NCBI RefSeq assembly: GCF_030123105.1
Contig: NZ_CP126095.1
Coordinates: forward strand, 5,828,001-5,892,000
Direction of reading: 5' to 3'
From: Paenibacillus sp. G2S3
GTDB taxonomy: Bacteria > Bacillota > Bacilli > Paenibacillales > Paenibacillaceae
DNA: 64,000 bases
Shown in pieces: positions 1 through 8,907 of the stretch. The notes under the pieces were generated by a model. That model was given only the letters and a program-made list of their open reading frames with translations. It was not told the origin of the DNA and did not search any database. Made by a program: the position numbers and the translations under genes. Each line of letters opens with the position of its first letter. The stretch's first letter is position 1.

Positions 1-655
1 CAGGAATCAGTCCATCCTGCTCGCCAGCAACAAGTAGTACTGGCAGCGTGGTAGCTGTGATCACATCACGTCGATCTGGACGCTCGCGCATCGCCAGTGC
101 AGCTCCGGCTGCTCCTTGTGGAGGCGTTTTGTAGCCAATTTCTTTTGCTCGCTCCAGCAGCTGCGGTGATGCAGAAGCGGTTGCTTTAGCAAAAATTCCA
201 GGGACGAAGCTGTCCACAAAAGGAGTAATGCCTTCATTTTGAATCCTGCTGACACTTTTTAATCGATTCTCCCGAGCTTCTTCACTATCCGGATATGCAG
301 TGGAATGGATTAATCCGAAGCCCTTCAATCGAGAGGCATACCGCTGCGCGAACGAAAGTGTAATATATCCACCAAGTGAATGTCCCAGCATGGTGCATTC
401 AGAAATTTCAAGTGTATCTAACAAGCCCAGAACATCATCTGCCATTTGTTCAATAGTATAGGGTCCTAGTGGAGCCTCTGAAGCTCCATGACCACGTAAA
501 TCGGGAGCAATCACTCGGTAGTCGCTGCTTAAAATGGGAATGACTTGCTCCCAGTAATCAGCACTTCCACAAAAGCCATGCAGTAATACAATAACCTCGC
601 CTTCCCCCTGATCACTGTAGCAAATATTGCTTCCGTCACAACGTACTCTTTCCAT
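1..655 (-). CDS. Alpha/beta hydrolase, C-terminus cut by window edge
   Basis: This is an alpha/beta-fold hydrolase of unknown substrate. Reading from the ATG at 655 gives an HGF oxyanion-type motif near residues 26-28, PDLRGHG near 51-57 and the nucleophile elbow GHSLGG with the likely catalytic serine at residue 93. About 218 residues are visible, and the frame stays open to the window edge. The acid and histidine of the triad would lie partly or wholly outside. No signal peptide is seen, so it is probably cytosolic. Related families include esterases, epoxide hydrolases and haloperoxidase-like enzymes, and they cannot be separated from this part alone. Confidence 0.85.
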   Translation of the reverse strand, partial: MERVRCDGSNICYSDQGEGEVIVLLHGFCGSADYWEQVIPILSSDYRVIAPDLRGHGASEAPLGPYTIEQMADDVLGLLDTLEISECTMLGHSLGGYITLSFAQRYASRLKGFGLIHSTAYPDSEEARENRLKSVSRIQNEGITPFVDSFVPGIFAKATASASPQLLERAKEIGYKTPPQGAAGAALAMRERPDRRDVITATTLPVLLVAGEQDGLIP

Positions 656-745
656 GGCTGCTTCCCTCTTTCCAAAATACTAAGATATATTAACTAATAT
701 CTATTATTAAGCAAAACAGCTCACCTTGAAACGGGTATCCTATTC

Positions 746-1273
746 TTAACGCCCGATTCCAAACCCTTTTGCTGCGGCGGCTGCGATTTGCTCAGCCATA
801 ACCATAACTCTATGTAATGGGGTCGTCTGCAACGTCCGATAAGGCTTTGGACCATTGATATCTACAATTGCCGCCAAACTATAATGCCCCACTGCGGGAA
901 GGCATACCCCCACCGATTGTGCTGGCTGAAGCGGCTCATTCGAAACGAAGTAATATCCAAGAGCTACTGGAGATCCTAGGCAAGCATCCACAGCAATAAT
1001 GATATGCTCAGATGAAATCTCAGCGACTCTGGCCACCAAATTATCCGCATCGCAAGGAGATGGCAACGTACCGATTACGTGCGGAAAGCCATATTCCAGA
1101 AGTTTGCTGCCTGTTAATGGACCCAGAGCATCACCTGTAGAACGATCTGTTCCGATGCACAGAAACGTGACTTTCTCTGCTGAATGCAGCGCAGCAATTT
1201 CTTTAAAAAAGGACACCAGTCCTACATCGTCCATTTTACTTCGTTTACCGCTTCCCTGTTCTCTAATTGCCAA
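746..1273 (-). CDS. yyaC: YyaC-type sporulation protein (DUF1256, protease-like fold)
   Basis: The protein carries the signature CIGTDRSTGDALGP near residues 39-52 and a second conserved segment, AVDACLGSP. Both are typical of the YyaC family, which resembles the germination protease and hydrogenase-maturation protease fold. In Bacillus the family is linked to sporulation, but its substrate is not established. I place the start at the TTG at 1273 because GGAGG lies seven bases upstream. The ATG at 1309 extends the frame by 12 residues but has only a weak AAAGG next to it. With the TTG start the protein has 175 residues. Confidence 0.85.
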   Translation of the reverse strand: MAIREQGSGKRSKMDDVGLVSFFKEIAALHSAEKVTFLCIGTDRSTGDALGPLTGSKLLEYGFPHVIGTLPSPCDADNLVARVAEISSEHIIIAVDACLGSPVALGYYFVSNEPLQPAQSVGVCLPAVGHYSLAAIVDINGPKPYRTLQTTPLHRVMVMAEQIAAAAAKGFGIGR

Positions 1274-1416
1274 TACCTTTCCTCCCTTCGATGATATTTT
1301 TGATTTCATGCCTTTAATTTAACATGATTTCTGTGGGCCCGACAAAAAAATGGTGATCAAGCTCACAAACATGGTAAAATACATGGATCAGTATACAGAG
1401 AGGATGTTAATAACCT

Positions 1417-1641
1417 ATGGATTTAACACAACCTAGTCAGGAAAATGTTGAATATATGATCGAGGCCATCAAGAACAAGCTGAAGATGGCAAGTGCTGCT
1501 GCGATGCAAGCCTCTGCTTTTTCAGTAGATAAATATGAAGATATCTTCGATGTCTATGAGGTAGCCATGAGCAGCGACAGACTCAGTATTTCTCAGGTGG
1601 AAGCGCTCGTCTCCGAACTCGGTCGTCTACGTCAGAAATAA
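1417..1641 (+). CDS. yfkK: DUF1128 (UPF0435) small protein
   Basis: This is a 74-residue, charged, probably helical protein that I recognise as the DUF1128/UPF0435 family (Bacillus YfkK). Typical features are the EAIKNKLKMASAAAMQ segment, a YEDIFDVYEVAMSSD centre and a C-terminal SISQVEALVSELGRLR helix. No function is established for the family. An AGAGAGGATG ribosome site lies before the ATG. It is transcribed alone, divergently from yyaC and convergently with the asparaginase gene, and ends at a shared terminator. Confidence 0.85.
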   Translation: MDLTQPSQENVEYMIEAIKNKLKMASAAAMQASAFSVDKYEDIFDVYEVAMSSDRLSISQVEALVSELGRLRQK

Positions 1642-1657
1642 TGGTTCTCCCCTTTAC

Positions 1658-1714
1658 AAAAAGAGCCCCTCGCTACGTATCTGAGATGGATGCGCAGCGA
1701 GGGGCTCCTTTTTA
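1658..1714. terminator. Bidirectional intrinsic terminator
   Basis: The stem AGAGCCCCTCGCT pairs with AGCGAGGGGCTC across a loop of about 22 bases. It is flanked by an A-run on the left and a T-run on the right, so it can end both the DUF1128 gene (plus) and the asparaginase gene (minus). Confidence 0.9.
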
Positions 1715-1719
1715 AGTTC

Positions 1720-2724
1720 CTATTTCATGAAATGAAGCTGAAATTCTGTATCCGCATGACCTACCCGTGTACCACCGTCATTGTAGATCACACCTGAAAA
1801 TGCATTACGCAGCTTTTCCAAAGTATTTTTCTGACTGTATCCAATCTGATTTAAAATCGCCTGTACAATAAGTCCCCACTCTTCTTCAGATCCATCTAAA
1901 ATCTTGAAGGCAATACCCAGTCGCTCGCGACGCAAACCGAAGCAATATACCCCTTTAAATCCGCCCTTAGCAATAATATTATCATCTTCCAAAAGAATTG
2001 AATCGAGTCGTCCAGACCCAGAAACCATCTCTGGATGAGCATTCATGGCCGCAGTGATCGTAGTGACCGCTTTGCGAGTTGCCTCGTCAGCAATTAAATC
2101 AGGATTGGCTAATTTCAAATATGCAGTCGCCAAGGCTGTCAAAGGCATGGCAAATACCGGCAGACCACATCCGTCCGTACCTAGGCCAATACTGTCTGGG
2201 GCCACACCAGCCATATAAGCAATGGTATCTATTATCTCACGCTGAACCATTTGCTCCGGCTGAGAGTATTCTTCAAGTGGCAGTCCTTTGAGCTTACTAT
2301 ACGATAAAATTCCCATGTGCTTGCCCGCACAGTTATGATAGAACTTTCTTTTGCCCGCGCCGCGAATAGCATTCTCTCTACTCGTATAATCCAGTGGATA
2401 GCTAGTGGCACATATCATTTGTTGCTCATCAATGCCAATCTTGGAGGAAATACTCTCTAGCGCGGCAACATGATAGCTCTCTCCTCGGTGAGAAGCAGTC
2501 ATTAGGGCAACCTCAGCGGGTGTAAAACCATAATGCTCCACGATTCCTCCACGAATGCCTGGGATAGCCTGAAGTGGCTTGGCCGCAGAGCGGGTAAAGG
2601 ATACAAACTCAGGATCACCTGCATATCCCTTTACGTTCCCGTTTTCTCCTACGATAGCAATATGTCCACTATGGACACATTCCAGCAAATCCGACCGATA
2701 TTCTCGTACTAATACTGTTTCCAT
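1720..2724 (-). CDS. Asparaginase, type II-like (PF06089 family)
   Basis: This 334-residue protein belongs to the thermolabile or Rhizobial-type asparaginase family (PF06089), distinct from the classic AnsA/AnsB fold. It would hydrolyse asparagine to aspartate and ammonia. Family features visible are the N-terminal METVLVREYRSDLLE, FTRSAAKPLQAIP with its conserved serine and lysine, NCAGKHMGIL and GTDGCGLPVFAMPL. The ATG at 2724 is chosen because GAGGAG stands just before it. A frame extension to 2763 has no ribosome site. There is no signal peptide, so the enzyme is probably cytoplasmic. It appears monocistronic. Confidence 0.9.
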   Translation of the reverse strand: METVLVREYRSDLLECVHSGHIAIVGENGNVKGYAGDPEFVSFTRSAAKPLQAIPGIRGGIVEHYGFTPAEVALMTASHRGESYHVAALESISSKIGIDEQQMICATSYPLDYTSRENAIRGAGKRKFYHNCAGKHMGILSYSKLKGLPLEEYSQPEQMVQREIIDTIAYMAGVAPDSIGLGTDGCGLPVFAMPLTALATAYLKLANPDLIADEATRKAVTTITAAMNAHPEMVSGSGRLDSILLEDDNIIAKGGFKGVYCFGLRRERLGIAFKILDGSEEEWGLIVQAILNQIGYSQKNTLEKLRNAFSGVIYNDGGTRVGHADTEFQLHFMK

Positions 2725-2807
2725 GGTAATTCTCCTCTTTTCTCTTGATGCTATATACCTCAAAAGGATTTATTAGGATTCTACATTTAATAAATGCTAG
2801 AAAATAA

Positions 2808-2829
2808 CCCCGTGCTCCGGGGATTTTTT
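2808..2829 (+). other. Short GC hairpin with T-run, no plus-strand gene upstream
   Basis: CCCCG pairs with CGGGG around a five-base loop and is followed by ATTTTTT on the plus strand. It resembles a weak intrinsic terminator, yet no plus-strand gene precedes it. On the minus strand it lies about 85-105 bases before the asparaginase start, in the likely leader. The rest of 2725-2990 shows nothing else I can support. Confidence 0.3.
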
Positions 2830-2990
2830 GCACATCACAAACTCCCTTAAGTGTTAGTTCCATGAGGAATTCTACTCCTATTTTCATCATTCTTCAATCC
2901 TCTCCACACCAAGAAGATTTTAGAAGCCACACAAAAACAATTCCATCAGCAATAAATTCGGAATGACAGATACATAAATGACGCTATTAA

Positions 2991-3050
2991 AAATAAAAAA
3001 CCACTTCCTCCCTCAGATTGTTGCGCTTCTGAAAAGAAAGTGGTTTTTAT
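2991..3050 (-). terminator. Terminator of the mdx operon
   Basis: On the minus strand AAAACCACTTTC pairs with GAAGTGGTTTTTTA around a loop of about 25 bases, and a U-run follows. It lies 40 bases after the mdxG stop codon. Confidence 0.85.
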
Positions 3051-3089
3051 GGAATTCAGTACTGCTGCAGAGTGAGAGTACAAATCGGA

Positions 3090-3926
3090 CTATCCCTTGC
3101 TTGCACCCGCGGTCAGACCGTCCACCAGGAAACGCTGAAGGAAAATGAACAGCAGCGTGACCGGGAGAGCGACCAGCACCGCTCCGGCAGCGAACAATGT
3201 GAATTCGGTCGAATTACTTTGATTCACCATCCGGAAAAGCCCGACAGCGAGCGTTCTCGTCTCTTCCGTACGCAATACAAGGTCCGCGAATATGAAATCC
3301 ACAAAGCAGCCATTAAATATCATAAGACTGGCATAGGTAAGCATCGGTTTGGACAGCGGGATCATTATAGAGAGAAAAACTTTCATATGACTCGCCCCAT
3401 CCATCCGCGCAGCATCTTCCAGGCTTTTTGGAATAGTATCAAAAAAACCTTTAGCCACAAACACATTCGTAATAATGGCGCCACTACTGTATACGAGAAC
3501 AAGCGCCCAATGGGAATTCAGTAGCCCAAGTGTGTTCAGTAGCACGTAAACTGCGATCATAGCCATGAATCCCGGAAACATTTGCAGCACTAGGAGCGCG
3601 GTCAGTGTCGTTTTTCTACCCTTGAATCGATAACGAGAAATGGCATACGAAGTCAATAGCAACAGAAAGGTGCCAAGTAGCGTAGACAGCGCCGCAACCT
3701 TTAGTGTATTCATGAACCAAATCAAATATTTAGTTTGCTCAAACAGTTCCTTGTAATGAATGAACGTGAAATTTTTAGGAATCAACGAGTCGCTGAACAG
3801 ACTGTTTCCCGTCTTGAATGAAGACATAATAATCCAAAATGCTGGAAAAAGACTAATGAAACTGAGCACAATCAGCAGCAAATGGCTTCCAATCGTTTTA
3901 AACGCTTCTGTCAGTTTTGGCTTCAT
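3090..3926 (-). CDS. mdxG: Maltodextrin ABC transporter permease MdxG/MalG
   Basis: This 278-residue inner-membrane permease has six expected membrane segments. It carries the MalG-type EAA loop (SLEDAARMDGASHMKVFLSIMIPLSKP, near residues 170-196) that docks the ATPase, and it ends in GLTAGASKG, as MalG proteins do. It pairs with MdxF to form the channel for maltose and maltodextrins. Its start overlaps the mdxF stop by four bases, which indicates translational coupling. It is the last gene of the operon. No ATP-binding subunit follows. In Bacillus the shared ATPase MsmX serves such importers from a distant locus. Confidence 0.92.
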   Translation of the reverse strand: MKPKLTEAFKTIGSHLLLIVLSFISLFPAFWIIMSSFKTGNSLFSDSLIPKNFTFIHYKELFEQTKYLIWFMNTLKVAALSTLLGTFLLLLTSYAISRYRFKGRKTTLTALLVLQMFPGFMAMIAVYVLLNTLGLLNSHWALVLVYSSGAIITNVFVAKGFFDTIPKSLEDAARMDGASHMKVFLSIMIPLSKPMLTYASLMIFNGCFVDFIFADLVLRTEETRTLAVGLFRMVNQSNSTEFTLFAAGAVLVALPVTLLFIFLQRFLVDGLTAGASKG

Positions 3927-5230
3927 GCAATCATATCCTCCTCTTTGTAGGATCGCGTTCGGCGGTAGCTCCAGATGGAGAAGGTCGCGACCAGCAGGAA
4001 GATGACAATCCCGATTACGGAAGCAAAGCTGTACTGCGACTGGTTAAGCGCCAGTTTGTAGAGCCAAGTCACCAGAAGGTCGGTGTGACCCGCGTACTGG
4101 TAATTCGGATTGACCGGTTCTCCGTTGGTCATTAGGTAAATGACGTTAAAGCTGTTAATGTTACCGGCAAACTGCATAATCAGGATAGGAGCGGTCGCGA
4201 ACAGCACCATAGGCAGTGTAACCATGCGAAATTTGTAGAATGCCCCAGCTCCGTCCACTTCAGCAGCTTCGTACATATCCCTTGGAATCGTTGTCAGTAC
4301 CCCAAAGGCTAGAATCATGGTCACCGGAATTCCGATCCACATATTAGCCAGAATTACGGTCACCTTAGCCCAGAAAGGATTAGTCAGCCAGGCCACCCCC
4401 TCCAATCCCAAAGCTCTTACATAACTATTGATCGGTCCGAACTGATTATTGAACATATTGCGCATGACGAGCAGAGAAATCATATTAGGAATAGCGAAGG
4501 GAACGATCAGAAGTGTACGCCAAAGCTTTTTCCACCGAACACGGGGCTGGTGAATAAGTACGGCAATGAGCACACCTCCAATGTAAGTCGTCGCAGTAGC
4601 AATAATCGCCCAGATCAGTGTCCACGTCAGCACTCCGCCGAAGGTGGAACTCCATACATCCAGACTTAGCATTTTCTTAAAATTACCGAAACCCACCCAG
4701 TCTACTAGATGCGCAGGCGGTAAAATCGGGTCGGCATAGTTCGTAAATGCTAAAAGCACTGAAAAAACAAGTGGCAATATCGTCAGAAAAACTACAGCCA
4801 CAAAAGGAATCGCTAGTACAAGATAGGCGAAATTTCTACGCCCCATATGTCTGAGCGATTCACCGAATGAATGAATGGGCTCATTCCGGTCGCGCGCAGC
4901 TCCAACTAGGAAGGCGTCTCTGATGTTCAGTAAATGAAAAGCTGTATAAAAAAGCAGCGCCAGCAATGACATCAGACCATTGATCATCATAAATATGGAG
5001 TGATCGCCCTCCACCATTCGGGTTAATTTACCTACCTTGACCATACGGCTTGGGAATTCACCAAGTGTAATCAAGCCCCGCAAATAACCCATTAGATCAT
5101 GAGCAATAAAATAGATTCCAGCAGACCCCACCAGCAGGAATACTAATCCTTTCAGCCACTGTCGATTGAAGAACTGGCCCAGTCCCGGAATAATAGCCGA
5201 GAGTAGCGCTGCGCCTGTTTTTTTGTGCAT
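3923..5230 (-). CDS. mdxF: Maltodextrin ABC transporter permease MdxF/MalF
   Basis: This 435-residue permease has the extra N-terminal membrane region typical of Gram-positive MdxF: a short GLGQFFNRQW element, two hydrophobic helices and a linker, before the six-helix permease core begins near residue 135. The EAA loop is MYEAAEVDGAGAFYKFRMVTLPM. It sits 19 bases after mdxE and overlaps mdxG by four bases. The strong similarity to MdxF/MalF, together with a divergent maltodextrin-cleaving enzyme, supports maltodextrin uptake. Confidence 0.92.
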   Translation of the reverse strand: MHKKTGAALLSAIIPGLGQFFNRQWLKGLVFLLVGSAGIYFIAHDLMGYLRGLITLGEFPSRMVKVGKLTRMVEGDHSIFMMINGLMSLLALLFYTAFHLLNIRDAFLVGAARDRNEPIHSFGESLRHMGRRNFAYLVLAIPFVAVVFLTILPLVFSVLLAFTNYADPILPPAHLVDWVGFGNFKKMLSLDVWSSTFGGVLTWTLIWAIIATATTYIGGVLIAVLIHQPRVRWKKLWRTLLIVPFAIPNMISLLVMRNMFNNQFGPINSYVRALGLEGVAWLTNPFWAKVTVILANMWIGIPVTMILAFGVLTTIPRDMYEAAEVDGAGAFYKFRMVTLPMVLFATAPILIMQFAGNINSFNVIYLMTNGEPVNPNYQYAGHTDLLVTWLYKLALNQSQYSFASVIGIVIFLLVATFSIWSYRRTRSYKEEDMIA

Positions 5231-5249
5231 AGGTCAAATCACCTGTCCT

Positions 5250-6584
5250 TTACTTCGAATCCAGATCGGCCTGAATCGTTGATACGGTCTTATCGAGCGT
5301 CTGCTTAACATCAAGACCCGGGTCGTTCCACAGAGATACAAATGCTGCCTTTAGCGGTTCCCAGACGGATTTGATTTCCGATATGGATGGCATCGGCACA
5401 GAGTGTTGGAACTGCTTGAAGAATCCACTTATAATCGGATCATCTTTAATTACCGGCGCTTCTCCAGCTTCAATGCTCGCAGGAATCGCACCCGTCATTT
5501 CAAAGTTCTTGAGCTGGTTCTCCTTGTTGCTTGCAAAATGCGCGAACAAGCGGCTAGCGACCGGATATGCAGTATAGGAATTGACATAATACGATTTAAC
5601 ACCGGAAAAAGAAACGCTGTCTTCACCGTCAGGTCCCTTCGGAAGAGGCGCCACTCCAAGGTTGATATGATCCTTGAACATCGCTATGGACCAAGGCCCG
5701 TCGATGTTCATCGCCAGCTTGCCTTCCTGAAACAATTGGGTTTTAACGTCATAGGTGATATCTCCTGCATTCAATGGCAGAATTCCTTTTAAGCTCTGGA
5801 GAAAGGTAAATCCTTTGACGGTGCCTTCATTATTCAATCCGATATCCTTGATATTTGTATTGTTGTCACCGTAAATGTATCCGCCGAAGCTGCCGATGAA
5901 TGGATAGCTGTAATACCCGACGAATTCCCACATGATCGCAAATTTGTTCTCTTTCGGCTTATTGTACGTATTGGCAAAAGCGATCACATCCTCCCAAGTT
6001 TTTGGAGCTTCGGAAATCAGATCCTTGTTGTAGAACAGCGCATAGGTCTCCACCGATTTAGGATAACCGTACAGGATACCGTCATAAGTCGATGCCTGAA
6101 TGGCTGTCTCCACCATAGTTGATTTCGTTTCTTCCTCAAACACATCATTTGGCAGAAGCAACCCCGCTTTGACGGCCTGGCCGATCTGGTCATGCGGAAG
6201 AGTCAACACATCGGCGGCTAGTTTGGACGGGCCATCTGTTGCCAACCTTGTGCCCTGATCGCCGCCCGCCATTTCCTCAACCTTGACGGGAACGCCGTAT
6301 TCTTTTTCGAAATCAGCAGCTAACTGCTTCATGTATTCAACCTGCTCCTTGGCCTCCCAAACCGTTAATTCGGCCCCTGACTCCGGTTTCAGCTCCTCCT
6401 CGGCGGGATTCGTTTCATTTGTAGTTCCCCCCGGCTCGTTCACTGCGGAATCCGGGCTTGAATTCGGCTGTGCCGTAGAGTTCCCATTGCCTGAACCGCA
6501 AGCCGTAACCGTCAATGCCAACAGCAGACTTAGGACTAAACTAAATGATACCGCTTGCATTTTAGACCGTTTACTCTTCTTCAT
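5250..6584 (-). CDS. mdxE: Maltodextrin-binding lipoprotein MdxE
   Basis: This 444-residue extracellular solute-binding protein begins with a lipoprotein signal peptide ending LTVTACGSG, so the cysteine near residue 29 is likely lipidated. A Ser/Pro/Glu-rich linker follows, then a MalE-type body with SGAELTVWEAKEQVEYMK, LPHDQIG, a ligand-binding WEDVIAFAN region and the characteristic MNIDGPWSIAMFKD. It captures maltose or maltodextrins for MdxFG. The ribosome site is AGGGGAGATG. A 165-base leader precedes it, carrying a terminator-type hairpin element (6647-6720), so expression is probably controlled by attenuation. Confidence 0.92.
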   Translation of the reverse strand: MKKSKRSKMQAVSFSLVLSLLLALTVTACGSGNGNSTAQPNSSPDSAVNEPGGTTNETNPAEEELKPESGAELTVWEAKEQVEYMKQLAADFEKEYGVPVKVEEMAGGDQGTRLATDGPSKLAADVLTLPHDQIGQAVKAGLLLPNDVFEEETKSTMVETAIQASTYDGILYGYPKSVETYALFYNKDLISEAPKTWEDVIAFANTYNKPKENKFAIMWEFVGYYSYPFIGSFGGYIYGDNNTNIKDIGLNNEGTVKGFTFLQSLKGILPLNAGDITYDVKTQLFQEGKLAMNIDGPWSIAMFKDHINLGVAPLPKGPDGEDSVSFSGVKSYYVNSYTAYPVASRLFAHFASNKENQLKNFEMTGAIPASIEAGEAPVIKDDPIISGFFKQFQHSVPMPSISEIKSVWEPLKAAFVSLWNDPGLDVKQTLDKTVSTIQADLDSK

Positions 6585-6646
6585 TTGCTCATCTCCCCTT
6601 TATTCATAAGTGATCAGACCTAACACGCCTAGAAAAAAAAGAGCAT

Positions 6647-6720
6647 GCAAAAAAGGTACAACCTCATTTGCACAAAGTGCCGAGGTTGTACCTTTTAGGT
6701 AACAGTGCCTTTAATTTGTA
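6647..6720 (-). promoter_or_regulatory. mdxE leader: candidate attenuator element (copy A)
   Basis: Read on the minus strand, this has three parts. First comes ACAAATTAAAGGCACTG followed by TTACC. Then a long hairpin pairs AAAAGGTACAACCTC with GAGGTTGTACCTTTT (15 bp, 16-base loop). Then TTTTTTGC. It lies between the predicted mdxE promoter and the gene. The upstream segment TACCT can pair with AGGTA of the terminator's 5' arm, which would form a competing antiterminator. The same arrangement occurs in the divergent leader at 6939-7008. This is seen in sequence; the regulatory role is inferred. Confidence 0.7.
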
Positions 6721-6756
6721 TGCGTGTTACGAAAAATCAAGTTCGTTCGCCCTCAT

Positions 6757-6784
6757 TCTATATTACCCATAATTTGGATTGCAA
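6757..6784 (-). promoter_or_regulatory. Predicted mdxE promoter
   Basis: On the minus strand there is a -35 TTGCAA (6784-6779), a 16-base spacer and a -10 TATAGA (6762-6757). The transcript would start near 6750, giving a leader of about 165 bases that contains the hairpin element. Confidence 0.6.
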
Positions 6785-6904
6785 TCAGAATAAAGATCCA
6801 AATGGGGCGATTTAATAGCACTTTTCTTATTATTCCTTATATTTCCTCCCATTTTCAATCGCATACTAAATATTCCATATTGTGAATTCATGTGAAATAA
6901 TCCC

Positions 6905-6934
6905 TTGCTTTAATCTTGAGGGGTATGATAAGAT
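6905..6934 (+). promoter_or_regulatory. Predicted cyclomaltodextrinase promoter
   Basis: There is a -35 TTGCTT at 6905-6910, an 18-base spacer and a -10 TAAGAT at 6929-6934. Transcription would begin near 6941, right at the start of the conserved leader element, giving a leader of about 100 bases. An alternative -10 is TATGAT at 6924-6929. Confidence 0.45.
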
Positions 6935-6938
6935 TCAG

Positions 6939-7008
6939 ACAAAATTTAAAGGCAATGAAACCGCCAAGGGTTCAACCTCTGATAATCATGAGGTTGGCCC
7001 TTTTTTGC
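6939..7008 (+). promoter_or_regulatory. Cyclomaltodextrinase leader: candidate attenuator element (copy B)
   Basis: The order is ACAAAATTTAAAGGCAATG, then AAACCGCC, then a hairpin pairing AAGGGTTCAACCTC with GAGGTTGGCCCTT, then TTTTTTGC. The hairpin is a convincing intrinsic terminator (6966-7006) that lies before its own gene. GAAACC (6957-6962) can pair with GGTTC in the terminator's 5' arm. Copy A has different bases in this pair (TACCT/AGGTA) but keeps the pairing, so the antiterminator is supported by covariation between the two copies. Confidence 0.7.
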
Positions 7009-7040
7009 GTTTATATGCCGCGAAGGGATGGAAATTGATA

Positions 7041-8801
7041 ATGATTCAACCAGAAGCCATTTATCATCGTATGGGGCAAAATTGGTCATATGCCTACGAT
7101 GAATCTACATTACATATTCGCATAAGAACTAAACGGGATAACGTTTCACAGATTGATCTTTTCTGCGGAGATAAATACGGTTGGGACAAAACCCATGAGG
7201 TTATTCCCATGCAGCACATGGCTTCTGACAGCTTATTCGATTATTGGCAGGCTGTGGTCCGTCCTGTTTATCGCAGACTCACTTACTATTTTGCACTTTA
7301 TGAAGGAGATGAGGTCCTTTATTATTTGGAAAAAGGCTTCTTCTCAGAGCCTCCAGTAATTATATATGAGGGCCTATTCGACTTTCCTTTCTTGAACCGT
7401 GAAGATGTACACTCCCCTCCAGCATGGGTGAAGGATGCAGTATTTTATCAAATTTTTCCGGAACGTTTCGCAAATGGTGATCCTACAAATGATCCAGCAG
7501 ATGTGTTGGAATGGGGTGGTACACCGAGTCCCCGAAATTTCTTCGGAGGAGACTTGCAAGGTGTACTGGATCATTTGGATTATCTCTGTGAATTGGGCAT
7601 TACCGCCATCTATTTCAATCCTCTGTTCGAGGCAACCACCAATCATAAATATGATATAAAGGATTATTTCTTGGTGGACCCTCATTTGGGGACCAATGCA
7701 TTGCTAAAAGAACTTGTGGACGCCTGTCATTCCAAAGGTATCCGCGTCATTCTAGACGGTGTCTTTAATCATTGTGGCCATACCTTTCCGCCATTTGTTG
7801 ATCTACTCACCAATGGACGATCTTCCCGTTATGCCGATTGGTTTCATGTACGTGAGTGGCCACTACAGGTCATCGACGGAATTCCCACCTATGACACATT
7901 TGCATTCGAGCCTATCATGCCAAAATTCAACACTGAGAATCCTGAAGTCAAAGAATATCTGCTGAAAGTTGGCCGTTATTGGATGGAGGAAATCGGTGTA
8001 GACGGCTGGCGGCTTGATGTCGCGAATGAAGTCTCTCATACGTTCTGGCGACAATTCCGTAATACGATCAAAAGCATTAATCCAGAAGCCTATCTCGTAG
8101 GCGAAATCATGCATGATCCCTTGCCGTGGCTACTTGGCGATCAATTTGACGCCGTGATGAATTACCCACTAACCAATATTCAAATTAATTTCTTCGCTCT
8201 CGGGCAGATCAGTGCTGCTCAATTCTCTCTATCGATAGCTACTATGCTAGCAAATTATCCGCAGCAAGTTACAGAGGCCACTTTTAATCTATTAGACAGC
8301 CATGACACAACTCGTTTTCTGACCCTTTGCGGCGGTGACATCCGAAGATTAAAACTGGCTGTTTTGTTCCAAATGACCTTTCAGGGAGCACCATGTATTT
8401 ACTATGGCGATGAAATCGGTATGGAAGGTAACTATGACCCGGATAACCGTAAATGTATGGAGTGGGACACCCAGAAACAGAACAGGGAGCTGTTCGAATA
8501 CTATCGCTGGACAATCGGTCTTCGTAAGTCGCATCCTGCATTCCGTAGTAGTGGGTTTAAATCGCTGGAGATCCCGGACCACCCAAGGCTGCTTCTATAT
8601 GAACGGTGGGACGAGTTCAACCGTTTCTTAATCGTGCTCAACAATGAAGATGTGTTAGTGGACACCACCATTCCTGTACCTGGGACGAACTCTAAATGGA
8701 TAAACCTAGAGACACAGAAGCGAACAGAAACCTTCACATCATTACTCCATCTGAATCTGCCCGAATTCGGCTATGCGGTATTCCAAGCCGTTAATAATTA
8801 G
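7041..8801 (+). CDS. Cyclomaltodextrinase / neopullulanase (GH13)
   Basis: This 586-residue intracellular GH13 enzyme has an N-terminal beta-sandwich domain (about 1-125, starting QPEAIYHR), as in cyclomaltodextrinases, neopullulanases and maltogenic amylases. The catalytic barrel follows, with nucleophile Asp326 ([10 protein letters not shown]), acid/base Glu355 (LVGEIMHD) and Asp422 ([10 protein letters not shown]). There is no signal peptide, consistent with cleaving maltodextrins or cyclodextrins after import by MdxEFG. The ATG at 7041 fits the family length. A TTG at 7035, six bases after AAGGGA, is an alternative. The frame extends to 6882, but that stretch is the attenuator leader. Confidence 0.92.
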   Translation: MIQPEAIYHRMGQNWSYAYDESTLHIRIRTKRDNVSQIDLFCGDKYGWDKTHEVIPMQHMASDSLFDYWQAVVRPVYRRLTYYFALYEGDEVLYYLEKGFFSEPPVIIYEGLFDFPFLNREDVHSPPAWVKDAVFYQIFPERFANGDPTNDPADVLEWGGTPSPRNFFGGDLQGVLDHLDYLCELGITAIYFNPLFEATTNHKYDIKDYFLVDPHLGTNALLKELVDACHSKGIRVILDGVFNHCGHTFPPFVDLLTNGRSSRYADWFHVREWPLQVIDGIPTYDTFAFEPIMPKFNTENPEVKEYLLKVGRYWMEEIGVDGWRLDVANEVSHTFWRQFRNTIKSINPEAYLVGEIMHDPLPWLLGDQFDAVMNYPLTNIQINFFALGQISAAQFSLSIATMLANYPQQVTEATFNLLDSHDTTRFLTLCGGDIRRLKLAVLFQMTFQGAPCIYYGDEIGMEGNYDPDNRKCMEWDTQKQNRELFEYYRWTIGLRKSHPAFRSSGFKSLEIPDHPRLLLYERWDEFNRFLIVLNNEDVLVDTTIPVPGTNSKWINLETQKRTETFTSLLHLNLPEFGYAVFQAVNN

Positions 8802-8907
8802 CCCATAATAAGTGCCTCCCGCAATCTACCCCTTACTCATCAATTGTTTCAGCCTATACGCCAAAGTTTATATACGAAGTAAGATAACTTATAAGGAGTG
8901 ATTGGTG

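Noticed and set aside
2669-2890. 73-residue open frame on the minus strand upstream of the asparaginase
   Set aside because: No ribosome site. It overlaps the true asparaginase start and crosses its leader hairpin.
3072-3524. 150-residue open frame on the plus strand
   Set aside because: Antisense to mdxG, highly charged, no ribosome site.
6939-7008. Fluoride riboswitch, suggested by GGCAATG and CCGCC
   Set aside because: The second half of the conserved core (GCTGATGNCTCCT-like) is absent, and the genes are for maltodextrin use.
6647-7008. LicT/SacY/GlcT-type RAT antiterminator
   Set aside because: AAAGG...TGTTAC is similar in copy A only. The 3' half of RAT is missing, and no PTS or BglG-type regulator is nearby.
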